Source: Thermoanaerobaculia bacterium | Lineage (GTDB): Bacteria > Acidobacteriota > Thermoanaerobaculia > Multivoradales > JAGPDF01 | DNA length: 42,192 nt | Assembly: GCA_018057705.1 (NCBI GenBank) | Contig: JAGPDF010000018.1 | Span: 16,794 to 58,985 of the forward strand | Direction of reading: 5' to 3' | Shown: piece by piece, positions 26,014 through 34,497 of the stretch | Numbering within the stretch: position 1 is the first letter of the stretch | Layout: every line of letters starts with the position of its first letter | Position numbers and translations under genes: made by a program | The notes under the pieces: generated by a model | The model's database searches: none | Seen by the model: the letters and a program-made list of their open reading frames with translations, nothing else | What the model was told of the DNA's origin: nothing

Positions 26014-26811
26014 ATGCGCTGCCGCGTCGCGAGCCTCGCGATAGCCGGAGTCCTCGCCGTCGTCGGCGCGCTCGCCGACCCTCCGGCCGCCCTGGCGGCC
26101 CGAAGGGCCGGCGCGGAGAAGCCGCGGCACATTCCGATGCGCGAGGCTCCGGTGACGATCACTTCACCCCTGGCGAACGCTACCCTGCGCGCGGGTGAGG
26201 CGGTCGTTTTCAGCTGGAAAGCGCTGCCCGAGCTCCGACGCTACGCAGGCATCGAGGAATGGGAGGCTTTCCTCTCTCTCGATGGCGGCGTGACCTACCC
26301 GGTGCGGCTGACTCCCCACCTCGATCTCGATCGCCGGAGCGTCGTCATCGAGCTCCCGGACCTCGCGACCGAAAGCGCTCGATTCCTGTTGCGTTTCGGC
26401 GACGAGCGCGTCGAGCACGAGTTCGCCTTCCCGGAACGCTTCGAGATCGTGCCGTCGCGCACGAGCCGTTTTCCTCCCTGGGGAGTGGCACACGGCCGCG
26501 GCGAGCCGGCGCGCCTCAGCGACCCGAACGATGCGGGTGTGGTGATCTGGGTCGAAGGGAGCCGACGCGGCGAAGCCACCCGGACTGTGATCGCGGGGCG
26601 CACCGAAACGGAGATCGAGGCGGTCGAGCCTCTGCGCTGGATCGCCCTCCGCCACGCCACGGCCGCCCCTGCCTCCCCGCAGATCGCCGCGGCGGAGCCA
26701 TCCAATCCTCTCTTTGCCGGTCCTTTCGCTTCGACGTCCACGCATCCTTTCGCGGTGCCACGCGGCGCCGCGATAGCGCCTCGCCGCAGGACCTGCCGCC
26801 AGAACGAATGA
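26014..26811 (+). CDS. Exported protein of unknown function, TonB-receptor neighbour
   Basis: 265 residues with a clear signal peptide (hydrophobic stretch about 6-27, ending PAALA-A). The mature part is rich in beta-strand-like alternation, for example VVFSWKALPELR, SLDGGVTYPVRL and ARFLLRFGDERV, suggesting an Ig-like fold. No catalytic motif is visible. It starts 12 bases after the P5C dehydrogenase, behind a GAGGAG site, and is followed 97 bases later by a TonB-dependent receptor. It could be a periplasmic partner of that receptor, but the link is only positional. The C-terminal 50 residues are low complexity and may be disordered. Confidence 0.65.
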   Translation: MRCRVASLAIAGVLAVVGALADPPAALAARRAGAEKPRHIPMREAPVTITSPLANATLRAGEAVVFSWKALPELRRYAGIEEWEAFLSLDGGVTYPVRLTPHLDLDRRSVVIELPDLATESARFLLRFGDERVEHEFAFPERFEIVPSRTSRFPPWGVAHGRGEPARLSDPNDAGVVIWVEGSRRGEATRTVIAGRTETEIEAVEPLRWIALRHATAAPASPQIAAAEPSNPLFAGPFASTSTHPFAVPRGAAIAPRRRTCRQNE

Positions 26812-26908
26812 GCTGCGGCGCACTCGAGGTGCGCCGCTCGCGACCTTCGTGCGGACTCCGCAGTGCGGATCCGTGTCCGAATCCCTCTACCTGGAGCAGG
26901 AGCACTGC

Positions 26909-29092
26909 ATGTTCAGAGCTTCGCGTACGCTGTTCCTTTTCGGCGCTTGCGCGCTACTTTCCGGCCCCCTGCTGGCCGCTTTCGAGGTCCGGCTCTCCCT
27001 TCCCGGCGGTGGCGCGGCCGCCGGATTCTCGGTCTCGGTCGTCGGCCAGCCGGTCACCGTCATCACGGACATCGAGGGGCGATTGAGACTCGATCCAGCG
27101 CCCGCCTTGCCGTTCACCCTCGTTGCAACCTCGCCCTCCGGAGAGACTTCGGCACCCTTCGAGGTCTCCGACCTGGCGGCAGGGGAGATCGAGCTGCCCG
27201 ACGTCTTGCGCGAGAGCGTGACCGTGATCTCGGGCGTCGCGCCGTCGCTCGACCTGCTGCCGGGAAGTGTCGCCACCGTGCTGACGCGCGAGGAGCTCGA
27301 GCAGCGCGCACCGCAGAGGCTCTACCAGGCCCTCGAGTCGATCGCCGGCGCATCCAAGCTCGGCGACGGAGCCGACTCGGTACCGGCGCTGCGCAATCTC
27401 GGTCGCGGCCGCACGCTGATCCTGATCGACGGCGCCCGGGTCACCGCTGAAAGGCGCGCGGGCCCTTCTGCGACCTTTGTCGATCCGGCGAGTCTCGGCT
27501 CCGTGGAGGTCGTGCGCGGTCCCGGTTCGGTGATCTACGGCTCGGATGCCTTCGGCGGCGTGTTGAACGCGGTGACGCGGGATCCAGAAATGGACCGGGC
27601 GCACACTTCCTACGGCGCGGAGGGTTCGTTCGAGTCGAGCGACGAACTGTCGGGTTTCGTCGCCGGATCGACGCCCGTGGGCAGCGGTGCGCTGCTCGTC
27701 GAAGGACACTACCGGGATGCCGGCAACTTCGCTGCGGGCGGTGGCGAGGAGATCGACAACTCGAGCTACACCTCGTTCGGGGGGGCGCTGCGCTATGTCG
27801 TTCCGACCAGTACGGGGCGTTGGCGCCTCGGTCTCGCGCTCGACCGCGTCGACGACATGGGCAAGGCTGCGATCGATTCGCAGCAGATCCGAGCCTACTA
27901 TCCGGACGAGGACTCGGATCGCTTGACCGCGTCATGGCTCGGAGCGGTGGGCTCCTGGGACGCGGTGGAAGCGGCGGCCTTCTACGGTACCTACGACACC
28001 GTTCTGGACCGCGACCGCGCTCCTACGGCGACGTCGAACCGGCGTATCGACCGAGCGGATACGCGGGCGAAGGACGCCTCGGCGCGCCTCGTCGCCGGGC
28101 GATCGCTCGCCGGCGGGCGTTTTCAGGGCGGACTCGATCTCGCCACGCGCTTCGACCTCGAGTCGGTCTTCTCGCAGATCCGCTATGCGGACGACGCGAC
28201 GACCGTCTCGCGGGTCGACCGCTTCCCGGCGATCGACGACGCGCAGAAGGCCGACAGCGGCCTCTTCGCCACCTGGACGCGGCCGGTCACCGAGCGGATT
28301 TCGCTCGGTCTGGGGGCGCGCGGAGACTATGTCGAGTCCGAGAACCGAGGCGGTTTCTTCGGGGACCATTCGACCGCGGAGACCGCCTTCTCGGGCAACG
28401 TCGCACTCTCTTTCGGTCCGTTCGCGGGCTGGACCTCGACGGCTCAGGTGGCGCGCGGATTTCGCACGCCCACGCTGTCGGATCTCTACTTTCGTGGACC
28501 GTCGGGTCGCGGTTTCGTGACCGGCAATCCCGATCTTGAGGCGGAAGAGAGCCTGCAGTTCGATCTCGGAACGCGCTGGCGAAAGGGCCGGACGGCAATC
28601 GGTCTCTTTGCCTATCGCTACGAAATCGACAACCTGATCGAGCGCTATGCGGTCGGCGACAATTTCCAGTTCCGCAACCGAGGCCGGGGTACGATCGAGG
28701 GCGTCGAAGCCGAAATGCAGACGGCGTTTGCCGAGATCTGGAGCCTCGAAGCCGGCCTCGCCGTCTCCGACGGCGGCACGGATGGCAACGCGGAGATCGA
28801 CGACATCGCTCCCCCGAACGGTTGGCTCACGCTGCGGTGCTCCTCTGGGCGCGCCTTCGCTTTCGGGCGGGTGGCCACCTTTCTCGAACAGGACGAGCCC
28901 GGCCCGACCGAACTGGCGCGCCCGGGATACACCCTGTTCGATGTCGGCGGGGGCTACCGCTTCACCGATGCGATCGAGCTCAGGCTGCTGGTGCGAAACG
29001 CCGGCGACAAGCGTTACTACGGCGCCGCGGACAACGCCGCGGATCGCGCCACCGGACGGATCGTCTCGGTCGCCCTGTCAGGCCGCATCTAG
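26909..29092 (+). CDS. TonB-dependent outer-membrane receptor
   Basis: About 727 residues with a signal peptide (about 3-22), an N-terminal beta-sandwich-like domain (about 25-95) of the carboxypeptidase regulatory type, then a TonB box-like ESVTVIS, plug domain (about 105-225, with VPALRNLGRGRTLILIDGAR and GPGSVIYGSDAFGG) and a C-terminal 22-strand-type barrel. The plug motifs and length fit siderophore, haem or vitamin B12 receptors; the ligand cannot be read. It ends LSGRI rather than in an aromatic residue. The ATG at 26909 follows an excellent GGAGCAGGAG site; a GTG 60 bases upstream is also in frame but would spoil the signal peptide. Its stop overlaps the stop of the convergent permease in a CTAG. 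Confidence 0.92.
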   Translation: MFRASRTLFLFGACALLSGPLLAAFEVRLSLPGGGAAAGFSVSVVGQPVTVITDIEGRLRLDPAPALPFTLVATSPSGETSAPFEVSDLAAGEIELPDVLRESVTVISGVAPSLDLLPGSVATVLTREELEQRAPQRLYQALESIAGASKLGDGADSVPALRNLGRGRTLILIDGARVTAERRAGPSATFVDPASLGSVEVVRGPGSVIYGSDAFGGVLNAVTRDPEMDRAHTSYGAEGSFESSDELSGFVAGSTPVGSGALLVEGHYRDAGNFAAGGGEEIDNSSYTSFGGALRYVVPTSTGRWRLGLALDRVDDMGKAAIDSQQIRAYYPDEDSDRLTASWLGAVGSWDAVEAAAFYGTYDTVLDRDRAPTATSNRRIDRADTRAKDASARLVAGRSLAGGRFQGGLDLATRFDLESVFSQIRYADDATTVSRVDRFPAIDDAQKADSGLFATWTRPVTERISLGLGARGDYVESENRGGFFGDHSTAETAFSGNVALSFGPFAGWTSTAQVARGFRTPTLSDLYFRGPSGRGFVTGNPDLEAEESLQFDLGTRWRKGRTAIGLFAYRYEIDNLIERYAVGDNFQFRNRGRGTIEGVEAEMQTAFAEIWSLEAGLAVSDGGTDGNAEIDDIAPPNGWLTLRCSSGRAFAFGRVATFLEQDEPGPTELARPGYTLFDVGGGYRFTDAIELRLLVRNAGDKRYYGAADNAADRATGRIVSVALSGRI

Positions 29093-30534
29093 TCGCGCCG
29101 CGGGCTCGAGCGCCGCAGCCAGACGTAAGCCGGCAGACCGAGCGCCACGAGCCCGAGTCCGAGCAGCGACTCGACCGGGCGCTCGACGACGGTGTTCACG
29201 AGCAGCACCGCCATCGCTGCGAGAAAGGCGATCGGGACATACGGATATCCCCAGACCCGGTAGGGGCGCGGCGCCTCCGGCCGGGTCCTGCGGAGCACGA
29301 AGACGGCGGCGCCCGCCATCACGTGGAAGAGCACCGTGACCAGCACGGCATAGGTGTAGAGCTGGCTGTAGCTGCCCGAGAGGGTGAGGACGACCGCCCA
29401 GAGGCTCTGCGCCCAGAGGCTGCGCGCCGGGACATGGGTGACCGGGTCGATGCGCGCCAGCGAGCGGAAGAAGAGGCCGTCTTCCGCCATCGGATGGTAG
29501 ATGCGCGAGCTGTAGAGAATGGTCGCCGCCAGGCAACCGAAGGTCGACACGACCACCGCCGCCGCGAGCCACTGCCCGGCGAGCGGTCCGAGGAGAGCCG
29601 TCGCCGCGGCTTCGCCGATGCGCGACTCGCCGGCCATGCGCTCGACCGGCATGGCGCGCAGGTAAACGAAGTTGATCAGCAGGTAGAGCGCGGTGATGAT
29701 CGCCGTGCCGCCGATCAGCCCGAGCGGCAGCGAGCGCCCGGGGTTCTTCATCTCGCCGGCGGAGAAGGTGAGTCCGTACCAGCCGTCGTAGGTCCAGAGG
29801 GCGGCGATCATCGCCAGCCCGAACGCCGCGAGGAGTCCTCCGCCGGACATCGCGGTGGCGAGCGGCGCGGTGATCCCCAGGGCGCTCTTCGCCGGCACCC
29901 AGAACCCGAGCACGGCCACCGCCACGATGGCTCCGATCTTCAGCACGGTCATGAGGTTCTGCACGGCGGCGCCCTGCTTCAGGCCGAAGTGATTGACCGC
30001 CGTCAGGAAGAGGATCGCCGCCACCGCGACGACCTGCACTCCCGAGAGTGTCCAGGTCCAGGCGCCGAACGACTGCGACGCCAGGACGTTGGTGGTGGAG
30101 GCGAACGGAAAGAAGGCGCCTGAATACTCGCCGAAACCGATGGCGATCGCCGCCATGCCGCCGGACATCATCACCAGGAAGCAGCCCCAGCCGTAGAGGA
30201 ACCCGGTGAGCGGACCGTAGGCCTCCTTGAGGAAGACGTAGATCCCGCCGGCGCGCGGGAACATGGCGCCGAGCTCGGCGTAGGTGAGGGCACCGGTGAG
30301 CGACAGCAGGCCCCCGGCGAGCCAGACCAGGAGGAGCATCCCGCCGTGCGGCAGCACCTTGGCGATGTCCGAAGAGACGAGGAAGATGCCGGTGCCGATG
30401 ACGCTGCCGACCGTCAGCAGGACACCGTCCCAGACTCCGAGTCCGCGCACCAGTTCGGCGCGCGAGTTCGCGGGCGGGTCGACATGCGGTCGCGCGCCCG
30501 TATCGACGTGCGGTGTAGCCCTATTTTCGGACAT
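29089..30534 (-). CDS. APC superfamily amino-acid permease
   Basis: 481-residue inner-membrane transporter with about 12 hydrophobic helices. The helix 1 signature GSVIGTGIF and a helix 2-3 region reading LSLTGALTYAELGAMFPRAGG place it in the amino acid-polyamine-organocation family, near L-type and SteT-like amino-acid exchangers. The substrate is unknown. It is transcribed away from the M20/YfcC/aminotransferase operon across a 66-base divergent spacer, so shared regulation with that operon is plausible. The ATG at 30534 follows a TAGGAT box at eight bases with TTGGGC 17 bases further upstream. The open frame upstream is shadow. Confidence 0.92.
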   Translation of the reverse strand: MSENRATPHVDTGARPHVDPPANSRAELVRGLGVWDGVLLTVGSVIGTGIFLVSSDIAKVLPHGGMLLLVWLAGGLLSLTGALTYAELGAMFPRAGGIYVFLKEAYGPLTGFLYGWGCFLVMMSGGMAAIAIGFGEYSGAFFPFASTTNVLASQSFGAWTWTLSGVQVVAVAAILFLTAVNHFGLKQGAAVQNLMTVLKIGAIVAVAVLGFWVPAKSALGITAPLATAMSGGGLLAAFGLAMIAALWTYDGWYGLTFSAGEMKNPGRSLPLGLIGGTAIITALYLLINFVYLRAMPVERMAGESRIGEAAATALLGPLAGQWLAAAVVVSTFGCLAATILYSSRIYHPMAEDGLFFRSLARIDPVTHVPARSLWAQSLWAVVLTLSGSYSQLYTYAVLVTVLFHVMAGAAVFVLRRTRPEAPRPYRVWGYPYVPIAFLAAMAVLLVNTVVERPVESLLGLGLVALGLPAYVWLRRSSPRRD

Positions 30535-30542
30535 TGCCGCGC

Positions 30543-30548
30543 ATCCTA
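30543..30548 (-). promoter_or_regulatory. Candidate -10 box for the APC permease
   Basis: TAGGAT on the minus strand, eight bases before the ATG, with TTGGGC 17 bases upstream. The spacing predicts a leaderless or near-leaderless mRNA. Confidence 0.4.
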
Positions 30549-30584
30549 CTCGCGCTCGCCGCGAAGCCCAAGCCGGGCTTGCGT

Positions 30585-30590
30585 TACACT
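30585..30590 (+). promoter_or_regulatory. Candidate -10 box for the M20/aminotransferase operon
   Basis: TACACT ends ten bases before the ATG at 30601. There is no ribosome-binding site and no clear -35. A start near 30597 leaves a leader of only a few bases. Confidence 0.35.
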
Positions 30591-30600
30591 TTCCGAAACC

Positions 30601-31812
30601 ATGTCCGACTCCGACCTGTTGCAGAAGATCGACGGCGAAATCGAGCGCCTGTCCCCGGTCGGGCTGGCGGCCGAGCTCATCCGCATCCCGAGCCATCCCG
30701 GAATCGAGCGCCAGGAGGAGAAGGTGGTTCTGGCGCTGGGGCGATTCCTCGGCGAGCGCGATCTCGGCGTGCAGCTCGAGGAGGTCCTGCCTGGGCGCCC
30801 GAACCTGATGGTCAGCGTCCAGGGCGAGCGTCCGGGTCCTCACCTGCTGCTCTGCGGGCACACCGACACGGTGCCGCTCAACTCCGGCGACCCGGGATTC
30901 GGCCTCTCGGGCGAGATTCGCGAAGGGCGGCTCCTCGGGCGCGGCTCGGTGGACATGAAGGGCGCCGTCGCCGCGATGGCGACAGCGGTGGTCGCGTTGT
31001 CGCGCCATCTTCCGGCGGGCCGCGTCTCCTTCTCTGCCGTCATCGACGAGGAGATGGAGAGCCTCGGCGCCGAGCAGCTCGTCGATACCAGCTTCCGGGC
31101 CGACGGCGCCGTCGTCGGCGAGCCGACCTCGAACCGGATCGCCCTCGGGCACAAGGGGCTCGAATGGTTGGAGGTCCACTTCCAGGGGCGCTCTGCGCAC
31201 GGCGGCACGCCGGAGATGGGGGTCAACGCAGTCTCGGCCGCGGGGATGTTCGTCGCCCTGGTCGAGAACGAGCTCAAGCCGCGCCTGCTGGCGAGGCGGC
31301 ATCCGATCCTGGGCCCGCCGACGCTCAACTTCGGGACGATTCGCGGCGGCGACCAGCCGTCCACGGTGGCCGCTACCTGCCTGCTGACCCTCGATCGGCG
31401 CACGGTGCCGGGAGAGAACTTCCAGAGCATCGTGGCCGAGCTGACCGACCTGCTGGAGCGGATCGAGCGCGTCTTCCCCGGGCTGCATACCGTCGTGCGC
31501 CGCGTGCAAGGTGGGATGGGCAACCTCCTCCACGTCGCGCTGGTCACCTCGCCCGACTCCCCGCTCGCGCTCGCGGCGCAGACGGCGCGCCGCCAGGTCT
31601 GCGGTGAGGTCGGCGAGCTCACCACCTTCCCGGCCTGGACCGACGGCGCCCTGCTCTCCGGCTACGCGGGAATTCCGACGATCATTCTCGGTCCGGGCGA
31701 CATCTCTCTCGCGCACTCCCCGCGCGAGTCGGCCCCGGTCGCCGAGATCGAAGAAGCCGCCCGCCTCTACGCCCACCTGGCGCTCGCCTTCTGCGCCGGA
31801 GCGGGGGTGTGA
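30601..31812 (+). CDS. M20 family peptidase/deacylase (ArgE/DapE-like)
   Basis: 403-residue di-zinc hydrolase. The metal and catalytic residues of the M20 family are visible: His87 and Asp89 (GHTDT), the bridging Asp118 (VDMKG), the Glu150-Glu151 pair (DEEME), a later VGEPTSN acidic ligand, and His372 near the C terminus. The inserted dimerisation (lid) domain spans about 175-290. Members remove acyl groups or cleave dipeptides; ArgE and DapE act on N-acetylornithine and N-succinyl-diaminopimelate. Which substrate applies here cannot be read. Context (transporter, aminotransferase, aldehyde dehydrogenase) suggests release of a free amino acid with a second amino group. It is followed by a transporter overlapping its stop (GTGA). 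Confidence 0.9.
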   Translation: MSDSDLLQKIDGEIERLSPVGLAAELIRIPSHPGIERQEEKVVLALGRFLGERDLGVQLEEVLPGRPNLMVSVQGERPGPHLLLCGHTDTVPLNSGDPGFGLSGEIREGRLLGRGSVDMKGAVAAMATAVVALSRHLPAGRVSFSAVIDEEMESLGAEQLVDTSFRADGAVVGEPTSNRIALGHKGLEWLEVHFQGRSAHGGTPEMGVNAVSAAGMFVALVENELKPRLLARRHPILGPPTLNFGTIRGGDQPSTVAATCLLTLDRRTVPGENFQSIVAELTDLLERIERVFPGLHTVVRRVQGGMGNLLHVALVTSPDSPLALAAQTARRQVCGEVGELTTFPAWTDGALLSGYAGIPTIILGPGDISLAHSPRESAPVAEIEEAARLYAHLALAFCAGAGV

Positions 31813-33170
31813 AGCTCAGGGTTCCGCATACTTTCGTCCTGCTCTTTGCGCTCGTCGCGCTGGCGGCGATCGCTACGCATCTGCTGCCGGCGGGGGAGTA
31901 TCAGCGCACCGAAGTCGGGGGACGGCAGCTGGTCGATCCCGACTCCTACCGGCCGATCGCGGCCCGGCCGGCGACGCTGGGTGACGTCTTCCTCGCCTGG
32001 CCGCGCGGTCTCGCGGCGACCGCCTCGATCGTCTTTTACATCTTCATCATCGGGGGGGCGTTCGGCGTCCTGCAGGCCACGGGCGCCCTCGACGCCCTGA
32101 TCGCCGGTGTCGTCGCGGCGGCACGCGGGCGCGGCGAGGTCATCCTGCCGGCGCTCATGCTGCTGTTCGCGATCGGCGGCGGCACGATCGGCATGGCCGA
32201 GGAGACGTTGCCGTTCCTGCCCGGGCTGGTGCTGCTCGCCAAGCGGCTCGGCTACGACGAGGTGGTCGGCGGCGCGATCGCGCTGGTCGGCGCCGGAGCC
32301 GGTTTCGCCGGCGCCTTCATGAATCCGTTCACCGTCGGGGTGGGCCAGGCGATCGCCGGCTTGCCGCTCTTCTCGGGGATGGGCTATCGATTGATCGTCT
32401 GGTTCGTCCTGACGACCGTGACCATCGTCTACGTCGCGTGGTACGCGGGCCGGCATCGCGTGGCGCTGCCGGCGAATCCAGGACCGCCGGCGTCCGCCGG
32501 AGAGCCGCCGGCGTTCCGGCTGGCGAACCGGCAGGCCGGAGTGCTGGCGATCCTGTTCGCGGCGTTCGTCCTGCTCGCGGTCGGATGCCTGCGCTGGGAG
32601 TGGGGTTTGCTCGAGCTCTCGGCGCTGTTCGTGGCTGTCGGAGTTGCCGGCGGGCTGGTCGGCGGATTGGGGAGCGACGGCACGGCAGAGGAATTCCTGA
32701 AGGGCGCCTCCGCTTTCGCCGGCGCGGCGCTCGTGGTGGGTCTGGCGCGCGGCGTGCTGGTCATCTTCGACGCCGCGCGCGTCACCGACGGGATCCTGCA
32801 TGCGATGGCCCAGGCGGTGCGCGGCCTCCCGGAGGGCGCGACCGTCGCGGGCATCTACTTCGTGCAGATCGTCCTGTCGTACCTCGTGCCGTCCGGAAGT
32901 GGTCAGGCGGCCCTCTCCCTGCCGATCCTGACGCCGCTCGCCGACCTCACCGGCGTGACCCGGCAGACGAGCGTCCTCGCCTATCAGTTCGGCGACGGCT
33001 TCTCGAATATCTTCACGCCGACTCAAGGTTACTTCATGGCCGGGCTGGCGCTCATCGGTGTGCCGTGGACCCGGTGGGTGAAGTTCCTCTGGCCGCTGCA
33101 GGTGATCTGGCTCGTCCTCGGGCTCGTCTTCCTGCTCATCGCCCAGGCCATGCGCTGGGGTCCGTTCTAG
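31809..33170 (+). CDS. YfcC-family transporter
   Basis: 453-residue membrane protein with about 11 helices. The start [12 protein letters not shown] and the [10 protein letters not shown] segment after the first helix are the standard opening of the YfcC family, and the late [17 protein letters not shown] motif is typical too. The family is related to C4-dicarboxylate carriers and predicted basic amino-acid/ornithine antiporters; transport specificity is not established. The GTG at 31809 overlaps the M20 stop by four bases, which strongly couples the two. Position between a deacylase and an aminotransferase suggests uptake of the substrate handled by those enzymes. Confidence 0.88.
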   Translation: MKLRVPHTFVLLFALVALAAIATHLLPAGEYQRTEVGGRQLVDPDSYRPIAARPATLGDVFLAWPRGLAATASIVFYIFIIGGAFGVLQATGALDALIAGVVAAARGRGEVILPALMLLFAIGGGTIGMAEETLPFLPGLVLLAKRLGYDEVVGGAIALVGAGAGFAGAFMNPFTVGVGQAIAGLPLFSGMGYRLIVWFVLTTVTIVYVAWYAGRHRVALPANPGPPASAGEPPAFRLANRQAGVLAILFAAFVLLAVGCLRWEWGLLELSALFVAVGVAGGLVGGLGSDGTAEEFLKGASAFAGAALVVGLARGVLVIFDAARVTDGILHAMAQAVRGLPEGATVAGIYFVQIVLSYLVPSGSGQAALSLPILTPLADLTGVTRQTSVLAYQFGDGFSNIFTPTQGYFMAGLALIGVPWTRWVKFLWPLQVIWLVLGLVFLLIAQAMRWGPF

Positions 33171-33174
33171 CTCC

Positions 33175-34497
33175 ATGCCGCATCGATTCCCGGAGAGCGC
33201 GGTTTTCTACCGCAAGTTGCGCCACGATTTTCCGCTGGCAGTGCGCGCCGAAGGTTCGTGGATCGAAGACGAGACAGGCCGTCGCTGGCTCGACGCTTCG
33301 GGGGGAGCGGTGGTCGCGAACCTCGGGCACGCCGGCCCGCTCGCCGGCGAGATCGCCGACGCCGTCGCCGCCGAGATCCGCACCCTCGGCTACATCAACG
33401 GCACCCAGTTCACTCACCGCGCGGTCGAGGCGCTGTCGGCCGAGCTCGTCGCTCTCACCCCCGGCGATCTCGACTTCGCCTACTTTCTCGCCAGCGGGTC
33501 GGAGGCGGTCGAGGCGGCGGTGAAGCTCGCGCGCCAGGTGCAGGTCGAGTCCGGCCGACCGGAGAAGTGGAAGGTCATCTCGCGCGTGCCGTCGTACCAC
33601 GGCAACACCCTCGCCGCCCTCGCCCTCTCGGGGCGCGAGCACTACCGGACGATCTACGGCCCGCTCCTCCTCGACCTGCCGCGGATCCCGGCGCCCGACC
33701 TCTATCGTGAGCCGGAGGGGCCCGGCGCGACCGGCGAGGCGCTCGAAGCCGAGATCCAGCGCCAGGGAGCCGACTCCATCGCCGCCTTCATCGCCGAGCC
33801 GATCGGCGGCTCGTCCTCCGGAGCGACCGTCCCGACGCGCGAGTACTGGCGCCGTGTGGCCGAGCTCTGCCGCCGCCACGACATCCTCCTCATCGCCGAC
33901 GAGGTGCTCTGCGGCATGGGGCGGACCGGGCGCCTCTTCGCCTGCGAGCACTTCGAGCTGGTGCCCGACATTCTCGTGCTCGGCAAGGGCCTGAATGCCG
34001 GGGCTCTGCCGCTCTCGGCAGTGGTGGCGCGGCGCGGCCTGGTGGAACGCCTGGCGGCGGGAAGCGGCGCGTTCAATCACGCCCAGACCTACTCGCACCA
34101 TCCGGCGCTCTGCGCGGCGGGTCTCGCCACGTTGCGCGCCCTCGTGCAGGAGCGCCTCGTCGAACGGGTCGCCCGGCTCGAAGCTCCGCTCTTCGGCGCT
34201 CTCGAGCGGCTGCGCGGACACGTGGCGGTCGGCGACATCCGCGGCCGGGGCTTCCTCGCGGCGGTCGAGTTCGTTGCCGACCGTGCGACGAAGCGGCCTT
34301 TCGAGCGCTCCCTGCGCTTCGCCGAGCGCCTCACCGAACGGGCGTTCGCGAACGGACTGATCGTCTGGCCGAACGTCGGCAACGCCGACGGCCAAAGCGG
34401 CGATCTCATCATCGTCGCGCCGCCGTTCACCGCGACCGAAGAGGACCTCGAAGAGATCGTTCGCCGACTCGATGGGACCCTGAAGGAGATGACATGA
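33175..34497 (+). CDS. Class III PLP-dependent aminotransferase
   Basis: 440-residue fold-type I aminotransferase of the ornithine/omega-amino-acid group. The PLP-binding Asp242 (ADEVLCGMGRTG) and Schiff-base Lys271 (LGKGLNAG) are in place, with an SGSEAVEAAVKLARQ motif near 108-122 and the SYHGNTLAAL motif downstream. Annotation systems commonly call this type aspartate aminotransferase family protein, but the substrate is more likely a diamine or omega-amino acid. It starts four bases after the transporter and overlaps the downstream aldehyde dehydrogenase by four bases. Together they suggest transamination to a semialdehyde that the next enzyme oxidises. Confidence 0.9.
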   Translation: MPHRFPESAVFYRKLRHDFPLAVRAEGSWIEDETGRRWLDASGGAVVANLGHAGPLAGEIADAVAAEIRTLGYINGTQFTHRAVEALSAELVALTPGDLDFAYFLASGSEAVEAAVKLARQVQVESGRPEKWKVISRVPSYHGNTLAALALSGREHYRTIYGPLLLDLPRIPAPDLYREPEGPGATGEALEAEIQRQGADSIAAFIAEPIGGSSSGATVPTREYWRRVAELCRRHDILLIADEVLCGMGRTGRLFACEHFELVPDILVLGKGLNAGALPLSAVVARRGLVERLAAGSGAFNHAQTYSHHPALCAAGLATLRALVQERLVERVARLEAPLFGALERLRGHVAVGDIRGRGFLAAVEFVADRATKRPFERSLRFAERLTERAFANGLIVWPNVGNADGQSGDLIIVAPPFTATEEDLEEIVRRLDGTLKEMT

